Shown piece by piece: positions 25,004 to 33,708 of a DNA stretch of 64,000 nucleotides (positions are counted from its first letter, which is position 1; each line of letters begins with the position of its first letter). Below the pieces are notes generated by a model. The model did no database searches. It was not told the DNA's origin and worked only from the letters and a program-made list of their open reading frames with translations. The translations under genes were made by a program, and so were the position numbers. This DNA is from Bdellovibrio sp047344985 (GTDB taxonomy: Bacteria > Bdellovibrionota > Bdellovibrionia > Bdellovibrionales > Bdellovibrionaceae), in contig NZ_CP178861.1 in assembly GCF_047344985.1 (NCBI RefSeq), positions 3,782,001-3,846,000 on the forward strand, written 5' to 3'.

Positions 25004-25876
25004 TTATTTCTCGCCACTTTTGGACATTTGCAGCGCTTGACCGCCAATGAAAATCACAAGCGCGATCACGATCCCGGCGATGAATAAATAACGTATAAAA
25101 TTTCCAATAGTCAGAGGCGGAGCGTCTTCGATTTGAACCTTTTTTTCAGGGGGTTTGACTGCAATTTTTTTAGGAGGCGTTTCTAAACCCTCGCCCGCGG
25201 ACATAATGTGCGCTGTTCCCTCTGCTTTTTTCTCTAACTTTTTTCTTTCAGCTTCGGTGAGTCCGGTAATGGCCACAGCGCGACGCTTTTGCATTTGCAC
25301 GACACGATTTCCGCCATTGCTACTGCGAAAGAAGCTACCGCCACCACCGTTCTCCAGCGCGATTTCTACAACTTTGCCGCCACCGGCGCTGTCGCTGGTT
25401 TCCATTCCACGAGAAGCACGACGTCTGCTCGCTATGTAACGACCTCCTCCGCGCGAAGCCGAGCCCGCATAACTGCTGGAAGAGCCGCCACTGGAAGAAC
25501 TGTCAGAACTGGAATTGCCGCCATTTTTTGAAGAATCTTTACCGTCGCCTGACGAACCTTTTCCGCCATTGTTGATGGGAGGACGTCCTGCGGTCATCGA
25601 GCCTTTTTGGAATTTCTTTTCACACTCAGAATCTTCGTCAACAGTGGAGGGAGTTTCAGAACCAAAAGAGGGCAGCTCTCCGTATTCAAGAAGACAACCC
25701 ACGTATTTTCCCATGTAATTATTTACGAATTCTCCGAACGGCTTAAAGATTTGATTCATCAATGCAAGAATCAAAGAGACCGTAATAACCAGCATCAGGA
25801 TGTACTCGATAAGAGCCTGTCCCTGATTATTTTCTAGTCTAGCTGTAAATTGAGATTTCTTCACTCGCGAGAGCAT
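25004..25876 (-). CDS. Flp/TadE-like pseudopilin-type membrane protein
   Basis: 290 residues. Residues 19-45 read GQALIEYILMLV and continue as a membrane helix, the class III (Flp/TadE) prepilin pattern with glutamate at +5. A long Gly/Ser-rich and basic middle and a second membrane helix near the C-terminus (about 257-280) are not found in ordinary Flp pilins. It could be a Tad-like minor pseudopilin or an unrelated protein with a similar N-terminus. No other tad genes are nearby. Confidence 0.6.
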   Translation of the reverse strand: MLSRVKKSQFTARLENNQGQALIEYILMLVITVSLILALMNQIFKPFGEFVNNYMGKYVGCLLEYGELPSFGSETPSTVDEDSECEKKFQKGSMTAGRPPINNGGKGSSGDGKDSSKNGGNSSSDSSSSGGSSSSYAGSASRGGGRYIASRRRASRGMETSDSAGGGKVVEIALENGGGGSFFRSSNGGNRVVQMQKRRAVAITGLTEAERKKLEKKAEGTAHIMSAGEGLETPPKKIAVKPPEKKVQIEDAPPLTIGNFIRYLFIAGIVIALVIFIGGQALQMSKSGEK

Positions 25877-25895
25877 TTAGGTCATAATACAACAC

Positions 25896-27179
25896 ATGAT
25901 GAATGGACTGAATTTCAATCGTTCCTTATTTACTCTGTTCTTGTCTTTTGTCTCATTATTGGTCGTTGGGACGGCTTCCGCCCAGACTTCGGGACAGGCC
26001 AAGGACGAGTTCTCTCTCTTCGAAGAAGATCTTAAAGACCTTCCAAAAAAAGACACAAAACCGGCCGCTAAAAAGACTCAAGCTCCAGCTGCGACGGCAA
26101 AACCATCACCGGCACCCTCAGTGACTCCGACAGCGACGGCTTCTCCCGCTGCAACACCGGCGGTATCTGCGGAACCCGTGACAGCTCCGGTCGTTAGCCA
26201 CTCAGAAACAGCGGACGAAAAAATTGAACGTCTTAAAAAAGAAATTCGCAGCAGCCCTAAGAATGTCGGTCTTATTGGAGAACTTGCCGAAGAACTTTAC
26301 AAAAAAGAGGAGTACGAAAAGGTCACTCTACTTTTGTGGAAGCACGTGGATAAAATTGATCGCAAAGGTTTGGTCCTTCTTGCAAAGGCTCACGAAAAAC
26401 GCAAAGAGCCCAATGAAATGATTCGCGCTTTGAATGTGCTTATCGGTAAAGATGAAAAAGATTACGAAGCCTACAGCTTAATGGGTAACGCCTACGTTCT
26501 TGCCAGAAAAACCAAGGACGCGATGGAGTCTTATAAAAAAGCCGTTGAGCTTAATAACAAATACGAGCCTGCTTATGACGGTTTGATTGCTCTTTATGAA
26601 GATCGCGAACCACCTAACTTGTATGAACTTCGCATTCTTTACCAAGACATGATCGATAGTATCGGACCACGCCCGATCTACTTGCGCAAACTGTGCGAGA
26701 TCAACACTTTGGATGGCACTTATGAACCTGCAATCCAGATGTGTAAGGATGCCATTCAGAAAGACCCTAAAATCGCCGACCCTTACGTTTATTTGGGCGT
26801 TTGCTACAAAGGCATGGGTGAAGACGAGAAGGCTTTAAAAGCGCTTAAAAAGGCGTCTATCGACTTCCCCAAATCGGAGCTTGCGCAATACCACTACGGG
26901 AAGGTTCTCGAAGAACAAAAGAGTTATGTCGACGCGATGAAAGTTTATAAAGCCGGCACAGAGGCTGATCCCAAAGCGGCGCGCTCCTGGTTGGGGCTTG
27001 CGACTTCTTCCTTTGAAATTAGAAAGTATGAATTGGCACTATTGGCTTTTAAAAACGCGTGCAAGTTCGACAAAAAAAATGCGGTGGCCTTTAGAAGAGC
27101 CACCACAGTATTAAGAAACGCTAAAAATTCTCAATGGATTGGCAAGTTCGAACACGAATCCGAAACTTGCACTTTTTAG
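25896..27179 (+). CDS. Secreted TPR-repeat protein
   Basis: 427 residues with a signal peptide (cleavage near TASAQT), an Ala/Pro/Thr-rich linker (about 55-105) and then at least six tetratricopeptide repeats (such as AYVLARKTKDAMESYKKAVE and YVYLGVCYKGMGEDEKAL). A protein-interaction role in the periplasm is likely. It is divergent from the Flp-like gene (19-nt gap), and its stop overlaps that of rimO by 3-4 nt. Confidence 0.78.
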   Translation: MMNGLNFNRSLFTLFLSFVSLLVVGTASAQTSGQAKDEFSLFEEDLKDLPKKDTKPAAKKTQAPAATAKPSPAPSVTPTATASPAATPAVSAEPVTAPVVSHSETADEKIERLKKEIRSSPKNVGLIGELAEELYKKEEYEKVTLLLWKHVDKIDRKGLVLLAKAHEKRKEPNEMIRALNVLIGKDEKDYEAYSLMGNAYVLARKTKDAMESYKKAVELNNKYEPAYDGLIALYEDREPPNLYELRILYQDMIDSIGPRPIYLRKLCEINTLDGTYEPAIQMCKDAIQKDPKIADPYVYLGVCYKGMGEDEKALKALKKASIDFPKSELAQYHYGKVLEEQKSYVDAMKVYKAGTEADPKAARSWLGLATSSFEIRKYELALLAFKNACKFDKKNAVAFRRATTVLRNAKNSQWIGKFEHESETCTF

Positions 27180-28549
27180 TTCTCGACAACGATTTCGCCA
27201 ACAAGATCGTATTCCAAGCTGTCTGTGACGTGGACTTTCACCATGTCACCGACTTGCGCTTGACCGTCATTGATCAAAACAACGCCATCGATATCTGGAG
27301 CTTGGCCCCAGAAACGACCTTGCAATAACAAGTCTGTTTCTTCGCTGAAACCTTCGACGATCACTTCGATAGTTTTACCAACGAAGTCGCGGTGCTTTTC
27401 ACGAGAAATGTTTTGTTGAACTTCCATCAAAGCATCGTGGCGGTATTGTTTTGTTTCTTCATCAACTTGATTTTCCATGCGGCCGCCTGGAGTGTTCTCT
27501 TCAGGAGAATACTTAAAGCAACCGACACGGTCGAACTGCTGATCAGCCACGAACTGAAGAAGCTCTTCAAACTGTTCTTGAGTTTCACCAGGGAAACCAA
27601 CGATGAATTGTGTGCGAATCACAGCCTCAGGGATGTATTCGCGAATGTTCATCAAAGCTGTTTCGATTTCATCGCGAGTCATCTTGCGGTTCATGCTCTT
27701 AAGAACAGCATCGTTGATGTGTTGCAAAGGCATATCGAAATATTTCACGATTTTTTTGCTGTTCTTGATCACTTGAACCATCTCTGGAGTGATTCCATCT
27801 GGATACAAGTACATCAAACGAATCCACTGAAGGCCTTCAACTTGATCCAAAGCCTTCAACAACTCAACCGGACTTTCTTTGCGAGTTGGATCTTTACGAC
27901 GGATATCCCAACCGTAGTCAGTAAAGTCGTGAGAAATAATGATCAACTCTTTCACGCCACCGGCCACAAGAAGACGAGCTTCTGCCACGATCGCGTCGAT
28001 AGAGCGAGATTGAAGATTTCCACGGATCAAAGGAATCGCACAGAATGCACAACGCTTCATGCAACCTTCAGAGATTTTCAAATAGGCGCGGTGACCCGGT
28101 TGAGAGTTCACGCGCGGAGTCTCTTCTTCCTGCAAGTATGTCGGCAAATTGAAGAACGTTTTTTTCTTGTCGCCAGCATCTGAGTTTTTCAAAATCTTGG
28201 CGATATTTTGGAACTCACCTGAACCGACAAAAAGGTCAGCTTCTGGCAAACCTTCTACAAGTTCGTCCTTGTAACGCTGAGTAAGGCAACCCGCTACAAC
28301 CACTTTTTTGATTTTGCCTTCTTGTTTAAGGTCACTCATATCCAAGATACGTTGGATGGATTCTTTTTTAGAGTCTTCGATGAAACCGCAAGTGTTGACG
28401 ATTACAGTGTCCGCTTCCGCCGCTTCACCCACAACTTGGTAGCCGTCTTTCATCAAAGTACCGGCCATGATCTCACTGTCGACTAAGTTTTTAGGACAGC
28501 CAAGAGAGATAAAATGAACTTTGTTGTTTTGGTTTGTCTCTTGTTTCAT
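27176..28549 (-). CDS. rimO: Ribosomal protein S12 methylthiotransferase RimO
   Basis: 457 residues. The N-terminal UPF0004 domain has cysteines C18 (SLGCPKNLVDSE), C54 and C88 for one cluster; the radical-SAM domain has C163, C167 and C170 (EGCMKRCAFC); a TRAM domain ends the protein. It adds a methylthio group to Asp of ribosomal protein S12. The motif SLGCPKNLVDSE separates RimO from MiaB. The start overlaps the lolA-like stop by 4 nt. Confidence 0.96.
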   Translation of the reverse strand: MKQETNQNNKVHFISLGCPKNLVDSEIMAGTLMKDGYQVVGEAAEADTVIVNTCGFIEDSKKESIQRILDMSDLKQEGKIKKVVVAGCLTQRYKDELVEGLPEADLFVGSGEFQNIAKILKNSDAGDKKKTFFNLPTYLQEEETPRVNSQPGHRAYLKISEGCMKRCAFCAIPLIRGNLQSRSIDAIVAEARLLVAGGVKELIIISHDFTDYGWDIRRKDPTRKESPVELLKALDQVEGLQWIRLMYLYPDGITPEMVQVIKNSKKIVKYFDMPLQHINDAVLKSMNRKMTRDEIETALMNIREYIPEAVIRTQFIVGFPGETQEQFEELLQFVADQQFDRVGCFKYSPEENTPGGRMENQVDEETKQYRHDALMEVQQNISREKHRDFVGKTIEVIVEGFSEETDLLLQGRFWGQAPDIDGVVLINDGQAQVGDMVKVHVTDSLEYDLVGEIVVEN

Positions 28550-29196
28550 AGATCAGTCACCTGTGCGCCTTTGGGAGGTTGGTATTTAAATAAATTCTTT
28601 TTTTCTTTTTTCTGAAACTTCACATCGGAAAAACTCATCGTTGTGAGATTGCCGATATCGTCTTTGTACGAGATCTCTTTCATTGTGCTGTCTTTAGGAT
28701 CAATTGTGACTTGCAAAGACTTCACCGTGAGATCATCGTAAAGGGGCGTCACATCCATCTTCACAAGATCGCCCGCTTTTTCTTCTTTCACGATCTTAAA
28801 GTTTTTCTCAAGATCTGCGCCCAACAATGAAGAGATCAAAACCTGTGAGCGATTTTTCTTATCAACTTTTCCTTTAGCGACTTGAACAGGACCACCAAAT
28901 TCTTTCGGCGGAGTTTGTTCACTCCAAATCGTTGTTCCATCGAAAACCAAAAGTGTTTTTTCCGGAGTCGTGTTTTCCCAACGGAACTTTCCATTCGCAA
29001 GATAGATTTTGCCGTCATACTTTGTTTCTTTGCCAAGAAGTTCCGACTTCACGGTCTTAACCACAGACATTTCCACAAGTTTGGAAGCGCGATATTTTTT
29101 TGTTACTTTTTGAAGTGTTCCGTTTCCAGCAACAGCCGCCATAAGGCCCACTGAAAACGACAATACGAAAAACAAGACACTGATTTTTTTAAACAT
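28546..29196 (-). CDS. lolA: LolA-like outer membrane lipoprotein carrier
   Basis: 216 residues from the ATG at 29196, the start of a signal peptide (MFKKISVLFFVLSFSVG); a longer reading frame upstream overlaps comF and is not credible. The mature domain has the LolA beta half-barrel pattern, for example GKIYLANGKFRWENTTPEKTL and SLQVTIDP. LolA ferries lipoproteins from LolCDE to the outer membrane, relevant in a region rich in lipoprotein genes. It lies 7 nt downstream of comF and is coupled to rimO. Confidence 0.85.
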   Translation of the reverse strand: MFKKISVLFFVLSFSVGLMAAVAGNGTLQKVTKKYRASKLVEMSVVKTVKSELLGKETKYDGKIYLANGKFRWENTTPEKTLLVFDGTTIWSEQTPPKEFGGPVQVAKGKVDKKNRSQVLISSLLGADLEKNFKIVKEEKAGDLVKMDVTPLYDDLTVKSLQVTIDPKDSTMKEISYKDDIGNLTTMSFSDVKFQKKEKKNLFKYQPPKGAQVTDL

Positions 29197-29203
29197 TTGG
29201 GTT

Positions 29204-29869
29204 TTATAGCAGATCCTTGGACGCTCCGCAAGAGAGGCCCCTTTGGGCCAGCACCCAAACTTCAAAGTGAGCAGGACTCCCAAGCGCTAGATGTGCGGCC
29301 CTCGCTGTAGCCCCCGTAGTTAAGACATCATCTGCAAAAATCCAGAGCGTTTCCGTCGAGAAGTCCACACCCGATGAAGTTTTTACATGGGCCTCCATCT
29401 CCACCAAGGCCCTTTCTCCCCGGCCTGCTCCCCGCTGCGAACCTGAGGAGACCTTTTCAAGACAAGGCAAAAAACCCGCCCCCAGTGAATCCGCCAAGGC
29501 CTTTCCCCAAAGATAGGCGTGATCGACTTGATTTATTTTCTTTGCCGGAGCCGGAATCACACAGATCCGTCGATGGTGTAATGAACTTGAAAGTTTCTTT
29601 GTGAATTTTTGAGCGTAGTGCTCCCACGCCCTCTGATGTCCGGAACCTTTTAAAGCCAACACCAATTCCGAAAGTAGATCACTCTGACCGGGATACCAGT
29701 AATAGTGCGACCTCACCGTGAATGGCGGAGCTTGCCGCGGCTCTTGTTGCTCCAGAAATTTCAGTCGCTCTTCACACGGTTTGCAAAGAAGACTCTCTGA
29801 GATCATGAAAGATCCGCAATTCAGACAGCACGAACAGTGGTTTTGCATTAAACGTAACAGTGATTTCAT
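29204..29869 (-). CDS. comF: ComF-family phosphoribosyltransferase-like protein
   Basis: 221 residues. The N-terminus has a CxxC...CxxC zinc-finger-like part (CCLNCGS, LLCKPC), and the C-terminus has the type I PRTase motif FADDVLTTGATARAA. In Gram-positives and Haemophilus ComF family proteins serve DNA uptake by competent cells; the biochemical role in this lineage is uncertain. First gene of comF-lolA-rimO. Confidence 0.85.
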   Translation of the reverse strand: MKSLLRLMQNHCSCCLNCGSFMISESLLCKPCEERLKFLEQQEPRQAPPFTVRSHYYWYPGQSDLLSELVLALKGSGHQRAWEHYAQKFTKKLSSSLHHRRICVIPAPAKKINQVDHAYLWGKALADSLGAGFLPCLEKVSSGSQRGAGRGERALVEMEAHVKTSSGVDFSTETLWIFADDVLTTGATARAAHLALGSPAHFEVWVLAQRGLSCGASKDLL

Positions 29870-29892
29870 AACAATGCCTCACTGCAAAATCT

Positions 29893-29921
29893 TTGACAGG
29901 CATTTGTTAGGGGCCTAGAAC
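29893..29921 (+). promoter_or_regulatory. Promoter of protein-glutaminase-like gene
   Basis: TTGACA (29893-29898) and TAGAAC (29916-29921) are 17 nt apart, close to the sigma70 consensus. The start codon is 18 nt past the -10, so the leader would be very short. Confidence 0.6.
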
Positions 29922-29939
29922 GAACTTATAGAGGGGTCT

Positions 29940-30749
29940 ATGAAATTCTTATTCGCACTTTTGCTGTCACTAGGTTTGTCTTCTTCGGTTTTTGCTAAAG
30001 GTCTTTCTTCTCACCGCCACGCGAATGAGCCTTATGAGACCGCCCGCAACAGACATTTCTTCGGTCAAACTTTTGATGTTCCCTTTCAAATGCAAGACAT
30101 GTCAGCGGATGCAACCACTCGTTTTGTTTCTGCTGAAAGAGCAAAGAAGCCTCTAAAAAATTTAGACATCAAAGAAATTCCTGATGTTGGCTCTTATGCT
30201 GATATGGAAAATCAGTTTTTCTATATTCGCGACACTCGTTTCTTAACGACTCAAGATAAAAACTTCCCGCGCCGTTTGACTTGGATGTATCCAGATGACG
30301 GCTGCTATGCCCGCGCGGAAGTCGCGAAGTTTGAATTAGAAAATCACAACTTCCCAGCTCCAAAAAAAGTTTTCGTCTTCGGAAATCTTTCTGCACTTTC
30401 AGATAATTCACCAACGGGTTCTGTTCAATGGTGGTACCACGTTGCTGTTTCTTACCGTGTAGGTGCTGACGTTTACATTTTCGATCCTGCTCTTGAACCA
30501 CAACGTCCTTTGAAATTGGCTGAGTGGAACAAACTTGTCGGTGGAGACAACGCTTACGTTCAATACTCCATCTGCGATCATGAAACTTACGACCCATCAG
30601 GCGATTGCTATCACCCGACTCCACAAAGCAAGAACGACGCTTATTATGAGCAAAAATCTTTCTTGCAATACGAGTGGGATCGCCTCTTGGAATTGAAACG
30701 CAATCCACAAGAAGAATTGGGCAATAACCCACCTTGGTTGAACAAATAG
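29940..30749 (+). CDS. Secreted protein-glutaminase-like (protein deamidase) protein
   Basis: 269 residues with a signal peptide (1-19, cut near VFAKG) and a region of about 90 residues that may be a propeptide. The C-terminal part shows the Cys-His-Asp pattern of Chryseobacterium-type protein-glutaminase: PDDGCYARAEV (C122), VQWWYHVAV (H167) and VYIFDPAL (D182), plus VFGNLSALS. That family deamidates glutamine side chains in proteins. This rests on motif recall, not on an alignment. It has its own promoter and a terminator behind it. Confidence 0.7.
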   Translation: MKFLFALLLSLGLSSSVFAKGLSSHRHANEPYETARNRHFFGQTFDVPFQMQDMSADATTRFVSAERAKKPLKNLDIKEIPDVGSYADMENQFFYIRDTRFLTTQDKNFPRRLTWMYPDDGCYARAEVAKFELENHNFPAPKKVFVFGNLSALSDNSPTGSVQWWYHVAVSYRVGADVYIFDPALEPQRPLKLAEWNKLVGGDNAYVQYSICDHETYDPSGDCYHPTPQSKNDAYYEQKSFLQYEWDRLLELKRNPQEELGNNPPWLNK

Positions 30750-30757
30750 TAACTAAT

Positions 30758-30782
30758 AAAAAGCGGCCACAAGCCGCTTTTT
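30758..30782 (+). terminator. Bidirectional terminator between convergent genes
   Basis: AAAAAGCGGC (30758-30767), a 5-nt loop and GCCGCTTTTT (30773-30782). It serves the glutaminase-like gene and probably rlmH from the other side. Confidence 0.85.
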
Positions 30783-31251
30783 AAATATTGTGGTAGGGGA
30801 TTTTTTTGATGATGGTGAACGCGCGATAGATCTGCTCAAGACTCATCGCCTGAGCCATCAGATGATTCATCACCATCGGCGAGAGTGCCACTTTTAAATC
30901 CGCTCTTTTACGAACGTCTTCGTTCACTCCAAAAGCGCCGCCAATAATGAAGACGGTGCGCTTCTTCGAACTTCCCAAAATGTTTTCAATTTTTTTGGAA
31001 AACTGAATCGAATCAAGGACAGAGCCGCGCTCATCGAAAAGCACTACGTAATCATCGCTATTGATATTTTTTAAAATGAGTTCGGATTCTTCGTTGCGTT
31101 TAAAATCAGCGTCTTCGCGGGCTGACTTTTTTGCCTTCAGGGACTGAATGTCGAAGGGAATAAAGAAGGAGATCTTCTTTTTGTACAACTCGCTCACCTC
31201 ATCGGCCCATGCCTCTTTTGCAGTGGCGAGGTTGTACAAAACGAATTTCAT
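30781..31251 (-). CDS. rlmH: 23S rRNA pseudouridine-1915 N3-methyltransferase RlmH
   Basis: 156 residues, normal size for this SPOUT-family methyltransferase. The SAM-binding knot includes FIIGGAFGV and the C-terminal region ALSPMVMNHLMAQAMSLEQIYRAF ends with PYH as in the family. It acts on 70S ribosomes at position 1915. It starts 2 nt after the nadD-rsfS fusion, in the ribosome-assembly cluster. Confidence 0.94.
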   Translation of the reverse strand: MKFVLYNLATAKEAWADEVSELYKKKISFFIPFDIQSLKAKKSAREDADFKRNEESELILKNINSDDYVVLFDERGSVLDSIQFSKKIENILGSSKKRTVFIIGGAFGVNEDVRKRADLKVALSPMVMNHLMAQAMSLEQIYRAFTIIKKIPYHNI

Positions 31252-31253
31252 GA

Positions 31254-32285
31254 CTAGTGAGCCTCAGGCTTTCCTACGTAAGGATCTTTAAGGCCCAGGT
31301 CTTTACCTTCTCTCCACAAGTTCTCAAGGCTGTATTCTTGACGAACGAAATCGTAGAAAATGTGAACGATCAAAGCACCGTAGTCGACAAGAACCCAGCG
31401 GCCTTCGTCGATTCCTTCCACGCTTTGTGGATGCACGTTGTATTCTTCTTTCACCGCAAGCACGATGTTTTCAGCCATCGCAGCCGCGTGACGAGTTGAA
31501 GTACCGGACGCAATCAAAGTGAATTCACTCGGAGCCGCGACACCGCGCAAATCAAAACCACGAACATTAATTCCTTTTTTTGAGAACAAAACGTCAGCGC
31601 AGAACTCAGTGAATTTTGTAAAATCACCGATACGGTCGCCCAAGTTTCTGTAGATCTTGTTTTCTTTGATGTAAGACTCAACAGCGAGTGGTAAATACTT
31701 CTCAACCGGTTTTCCTGTGCGAAGCCATTTGCGAAGTTCTGTTGCAGAGATCTCGATATCACGCAAAGTGATAAATTGAATGTTTCTGCCCGTCGAAAGC
31801 TCGATAAAGTTGAAATCAAAATCAGAAACCAGAGGCTTCAAGTAGCCTGGCATTTCTTCAAGTGATTCCGGAGTTTCGTAGCCAGGACGAGTGGTAACGA
31901 TCAAGTTCGTCTCGGAAAGAATCTTTTGATAATCTTTCCACTGAGCCAACTCTTCAAATTTGTCAGCACCAACGATCAAATACAAATCAGAAGCTTCGTA
32001 TGTTTTACGAAGGTTCATAACTGTGTCGATCGTGTAGCTCATGCCACCGCGTTTGATTTCCTGATCATCAACGAAGTAAGTTTCGCCGTATTGCTCAAAA
32101 GCCAAACGAGTCAATTGCAGACGTTGTTCAGGCGTTGGGCCTTCAACCGGAGTCTTCAGCGGATTTTGTGCTGCTGGAATAACGTGAACTTTGCCAAGGC
32201 CTACTTTTTTCGCCACTGTTTGAATGGCGTTGATGTGACCCATGTGCGGAGGATTAAAACTTCCACCAAAAATACCTATTTTCAT
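31254..32285 (-). CDS. Fused NadD (NaMN adenylyltransferase) and RsfS ribosomal silencing factor
   Basis: 343 residues in one open frame. Residues 1 to about 215 are NadD: nucleotide-binding GGSFNPPHMGH, the substrate loop and ISATELRKWL; this domain makes deamido-NAD from NaMN and ATP. Residues about 220-343 are RsfS: ASGTSTRHAAAMAENI and LVDYGALIVHIFYDF, the domain that binds ribosomal protein L14 and blocks subunit joining in starvation. In most bacteria the two are separate neighbouring genes. The start overlaps the obgE stop by 4 nt. Confidence 0.9.
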   Translation of the reverse strand: MKIGIFGGSFNPPHMGHINAIQTVAKKVGLGKVHVIPAAQNPLKTPVEGPTPEQRLQLTRLAFEQYGETYFVDDQEIKRGGMSYTIDTVMNLRKTYEASDLYLIVGADKFEELAQWKDYQKILSETNLIVTTRPGYETPESLEEMPGYLKPLVSDFDFNFIELSTGRNIQFITLRDIEISATELRKWLRTGKPVEKYLPLAVESYIKENKIYRNLGDRIGDFTKFTEFCADVLFSKKGINVRGFDLRGVAAPSEFTLIASGTSTRHAAAMAENIVLAVKEEYNVHPQSVEGIDEGRWVLVDYGALIVHIFYDFVRQEYSLENLWREGKDLGLKDPYVGKPEAH

Positions 32286-33313
32286 TCTGATTCCTCTTCT
32301 AAAATCTCGTGAGCAAGCTCTTGCACAAGTTCTTTGATGTTCTTACCTGTGACAGCAGAAATCGCAAAAGGTTCAGTTCCTGTGATTTCTTTGAATTTGT
32401 TTTTAAGCTTGATCAGTTGAGTTTCACCCAAGGTGTCGATTTTATTGAGCACAACAAACTGAGGACGCGTGGCAAGAGGGAAGAAACCCTCTTTGTCCTG
32501 ATTGTTTTTATCGTACATCTCAAGTTCATAGTTAATATCTTGAAAATCTTGAACCGGATCACGGCCTGACAATCCTGAAGCATCCACCAAGTGAATGAAA
32601 AAGCGCGTGCGCTCAACGTGCTTCAAGAACTGAATACCAAGACCCACACCTTCGTGTGCACCTTTCACAAGGCCCGGAATATCGGCAACCACAAACGAAG
32701 AGTAGTCACCGGCTTTAACGACTCCCAAGTTTGGAGTCAGTGTTGTGAACGGATAATCTGCGATCTTTGGTTTCGCAGCAGAGATACGAGAAATCAAAGT
32801 GGACTTTCCAGCGTTTGGAAATCCAACGATTCCTACGTCGGCGATCAGTTTGAGTTCTAACTTAACTTCGATCTCTTCGCCTTCTTCGCCCGGTTGAGCA
32901 TAATCAGGAGCTTGATTCACGCTGGTTTTGAAAAATTCATTTCCTTTTCCACCGCGACCGCCTTTAAGCAAAACATATTCATTAATGTCCGTCATATCGA
33001 CGATGATTTCGCCTTCAAGCGTACGGATGATAGTTCCTTGAGGAACGATCAAGACAAAATCTTCCCCATCATGACCCGCTTTTTGGCGGCCCATGCCCAT
33101 CTGCCCACTTTGAGCGGCGTATCTTTTATTCTGACGAATATCTACGAGAGAATTGATATGACGAGATGTACGAATGATAACATCACCGCCCTTACCTCCG
33201 TCGCCCCCATCGGGACCTCCACGAGGCATCATAGATTCTCGGCGATAACTTACGCAGCCAGGACCGCCGCGACCAGACGCTAATGTGATTTTAACTTCAT
33301 CGATGAATTTCAT
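32282..33313 (-). CDS. obgE: GTPase Obg
   Basis: 343 residues. The N-terminal glycine-rich Obg fold (VKITLASGRGGPGCVSYRRE and GGDGGKGGDV) is followed by a G domain with G1 GFPNAGKST, G3 DIPGL and the G4 VLNKID. It assists large-subunit assembly and growth control. No long C-terminal extension follows the G domain. The start lies only 20 nt beyond a terminator hairpin that closes rpmA. Confidence 0.96.
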   Translation of the reverse strand: MKFIDEVKITLASGRGGPGCVSYRRESMMPRGGPDGGDGGKGGDVIIRTSRHINSLVDIRQNKRYAAQSGQMGMGRQKAGHDGEDFVLIVPQGTIIRTLEGEIIVDMTDINEYVLLKGGRGGKGNEFFKTSVNQAPDYAQPGEEGEEIEVKLELKLIADVGIVGFPNAGKSTLISRISAAKPKIADYPFTTLTPNLGVVKAGDYSSFVVADIPGLVKGAHEGVGLGIQFLKHVERTRFFIHLVDASGLSGRDPVQDFQDINYELEMYDKNNQDKEGFFPLATRPQFVVLNKIDTLGETQLIKLKNKFKEITGTEPFAISAVTGKNIKELVQELAHEILEEESE

Positions 33314-33332
33314 TTACAGCACCGTATACAAC

Positions 33333-33361
33333 AAAAAAGGAGCCTTGGATGGCTCCTTTTT
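33333..33361 (-). terminator. Terminator/attenuator between rpmA and obgE
   Basis: AAAAAGGAGCC and GGCTCCTTTTTT (minus strand) with a 6-nt loop, T-run towards obgE. It stands 20 nt before the obgE start codon, with little room for a separate promoter. Confidence 0.8.
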
Positions 33362-33417
33362 ATGTATTGAAAAAATCTCTTGGTGCTTATCAGGAAGAGC
33401 TAATCTACGAACGCAGA

Positions 33418-33678
33418 TTAAACAGCTTTAGGATAAACACTAACTTTGAAACGCTCTTTAGAGAAACGTTCAAATTTAACAAGACCTTCGATAACAGAGT
33501 AGATCGTGTAGTCACGACCCATTTTAACATTGTTGCCCAAGTGGAATTTTGTTCCACGTTGACGAACGATGATTGTTCCTGGAAGAACTTTTTCGCCACC
33601 AAATCTTTTTACGCCAAGTCGTTTACTCTGTGAGTCACGACCGTTCTTTGTACTACCACCGGCCTTCTTACTTGCCAT
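33418..33678 (-). CDS. rpmA: 50S ribosomal protein L27
   Basis: 86 residues, complete. The N-terminus MASKKAGGSTKNGRDSQSKR and the downstream VRQRGTKFHLGNN are diagnostic. The N-terminal tail reaches the peptidyl transferase centre. It follows rplU by 30 nt. Confidence 0.98.
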   Translation of the reverse strand: MASKKAGGSTKNGRDSQSKRLGVKRFGGEKVLPGTIIVRQRGTKFHLGNNVKMGRDYTIYSVIEGLVKFERFSKERFKVSVYPKAV

Positions 33679-33708
33679 GATGAACCTCTCTTAAGAAATT
33701 TTTAAAAA

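Noticed and set aside
27176..28549. MiaB instead of RimO
   Set aside because: The SLGCPKNLVDSE motif and lack of a MiaB-type N-terminal motif point to RimO.
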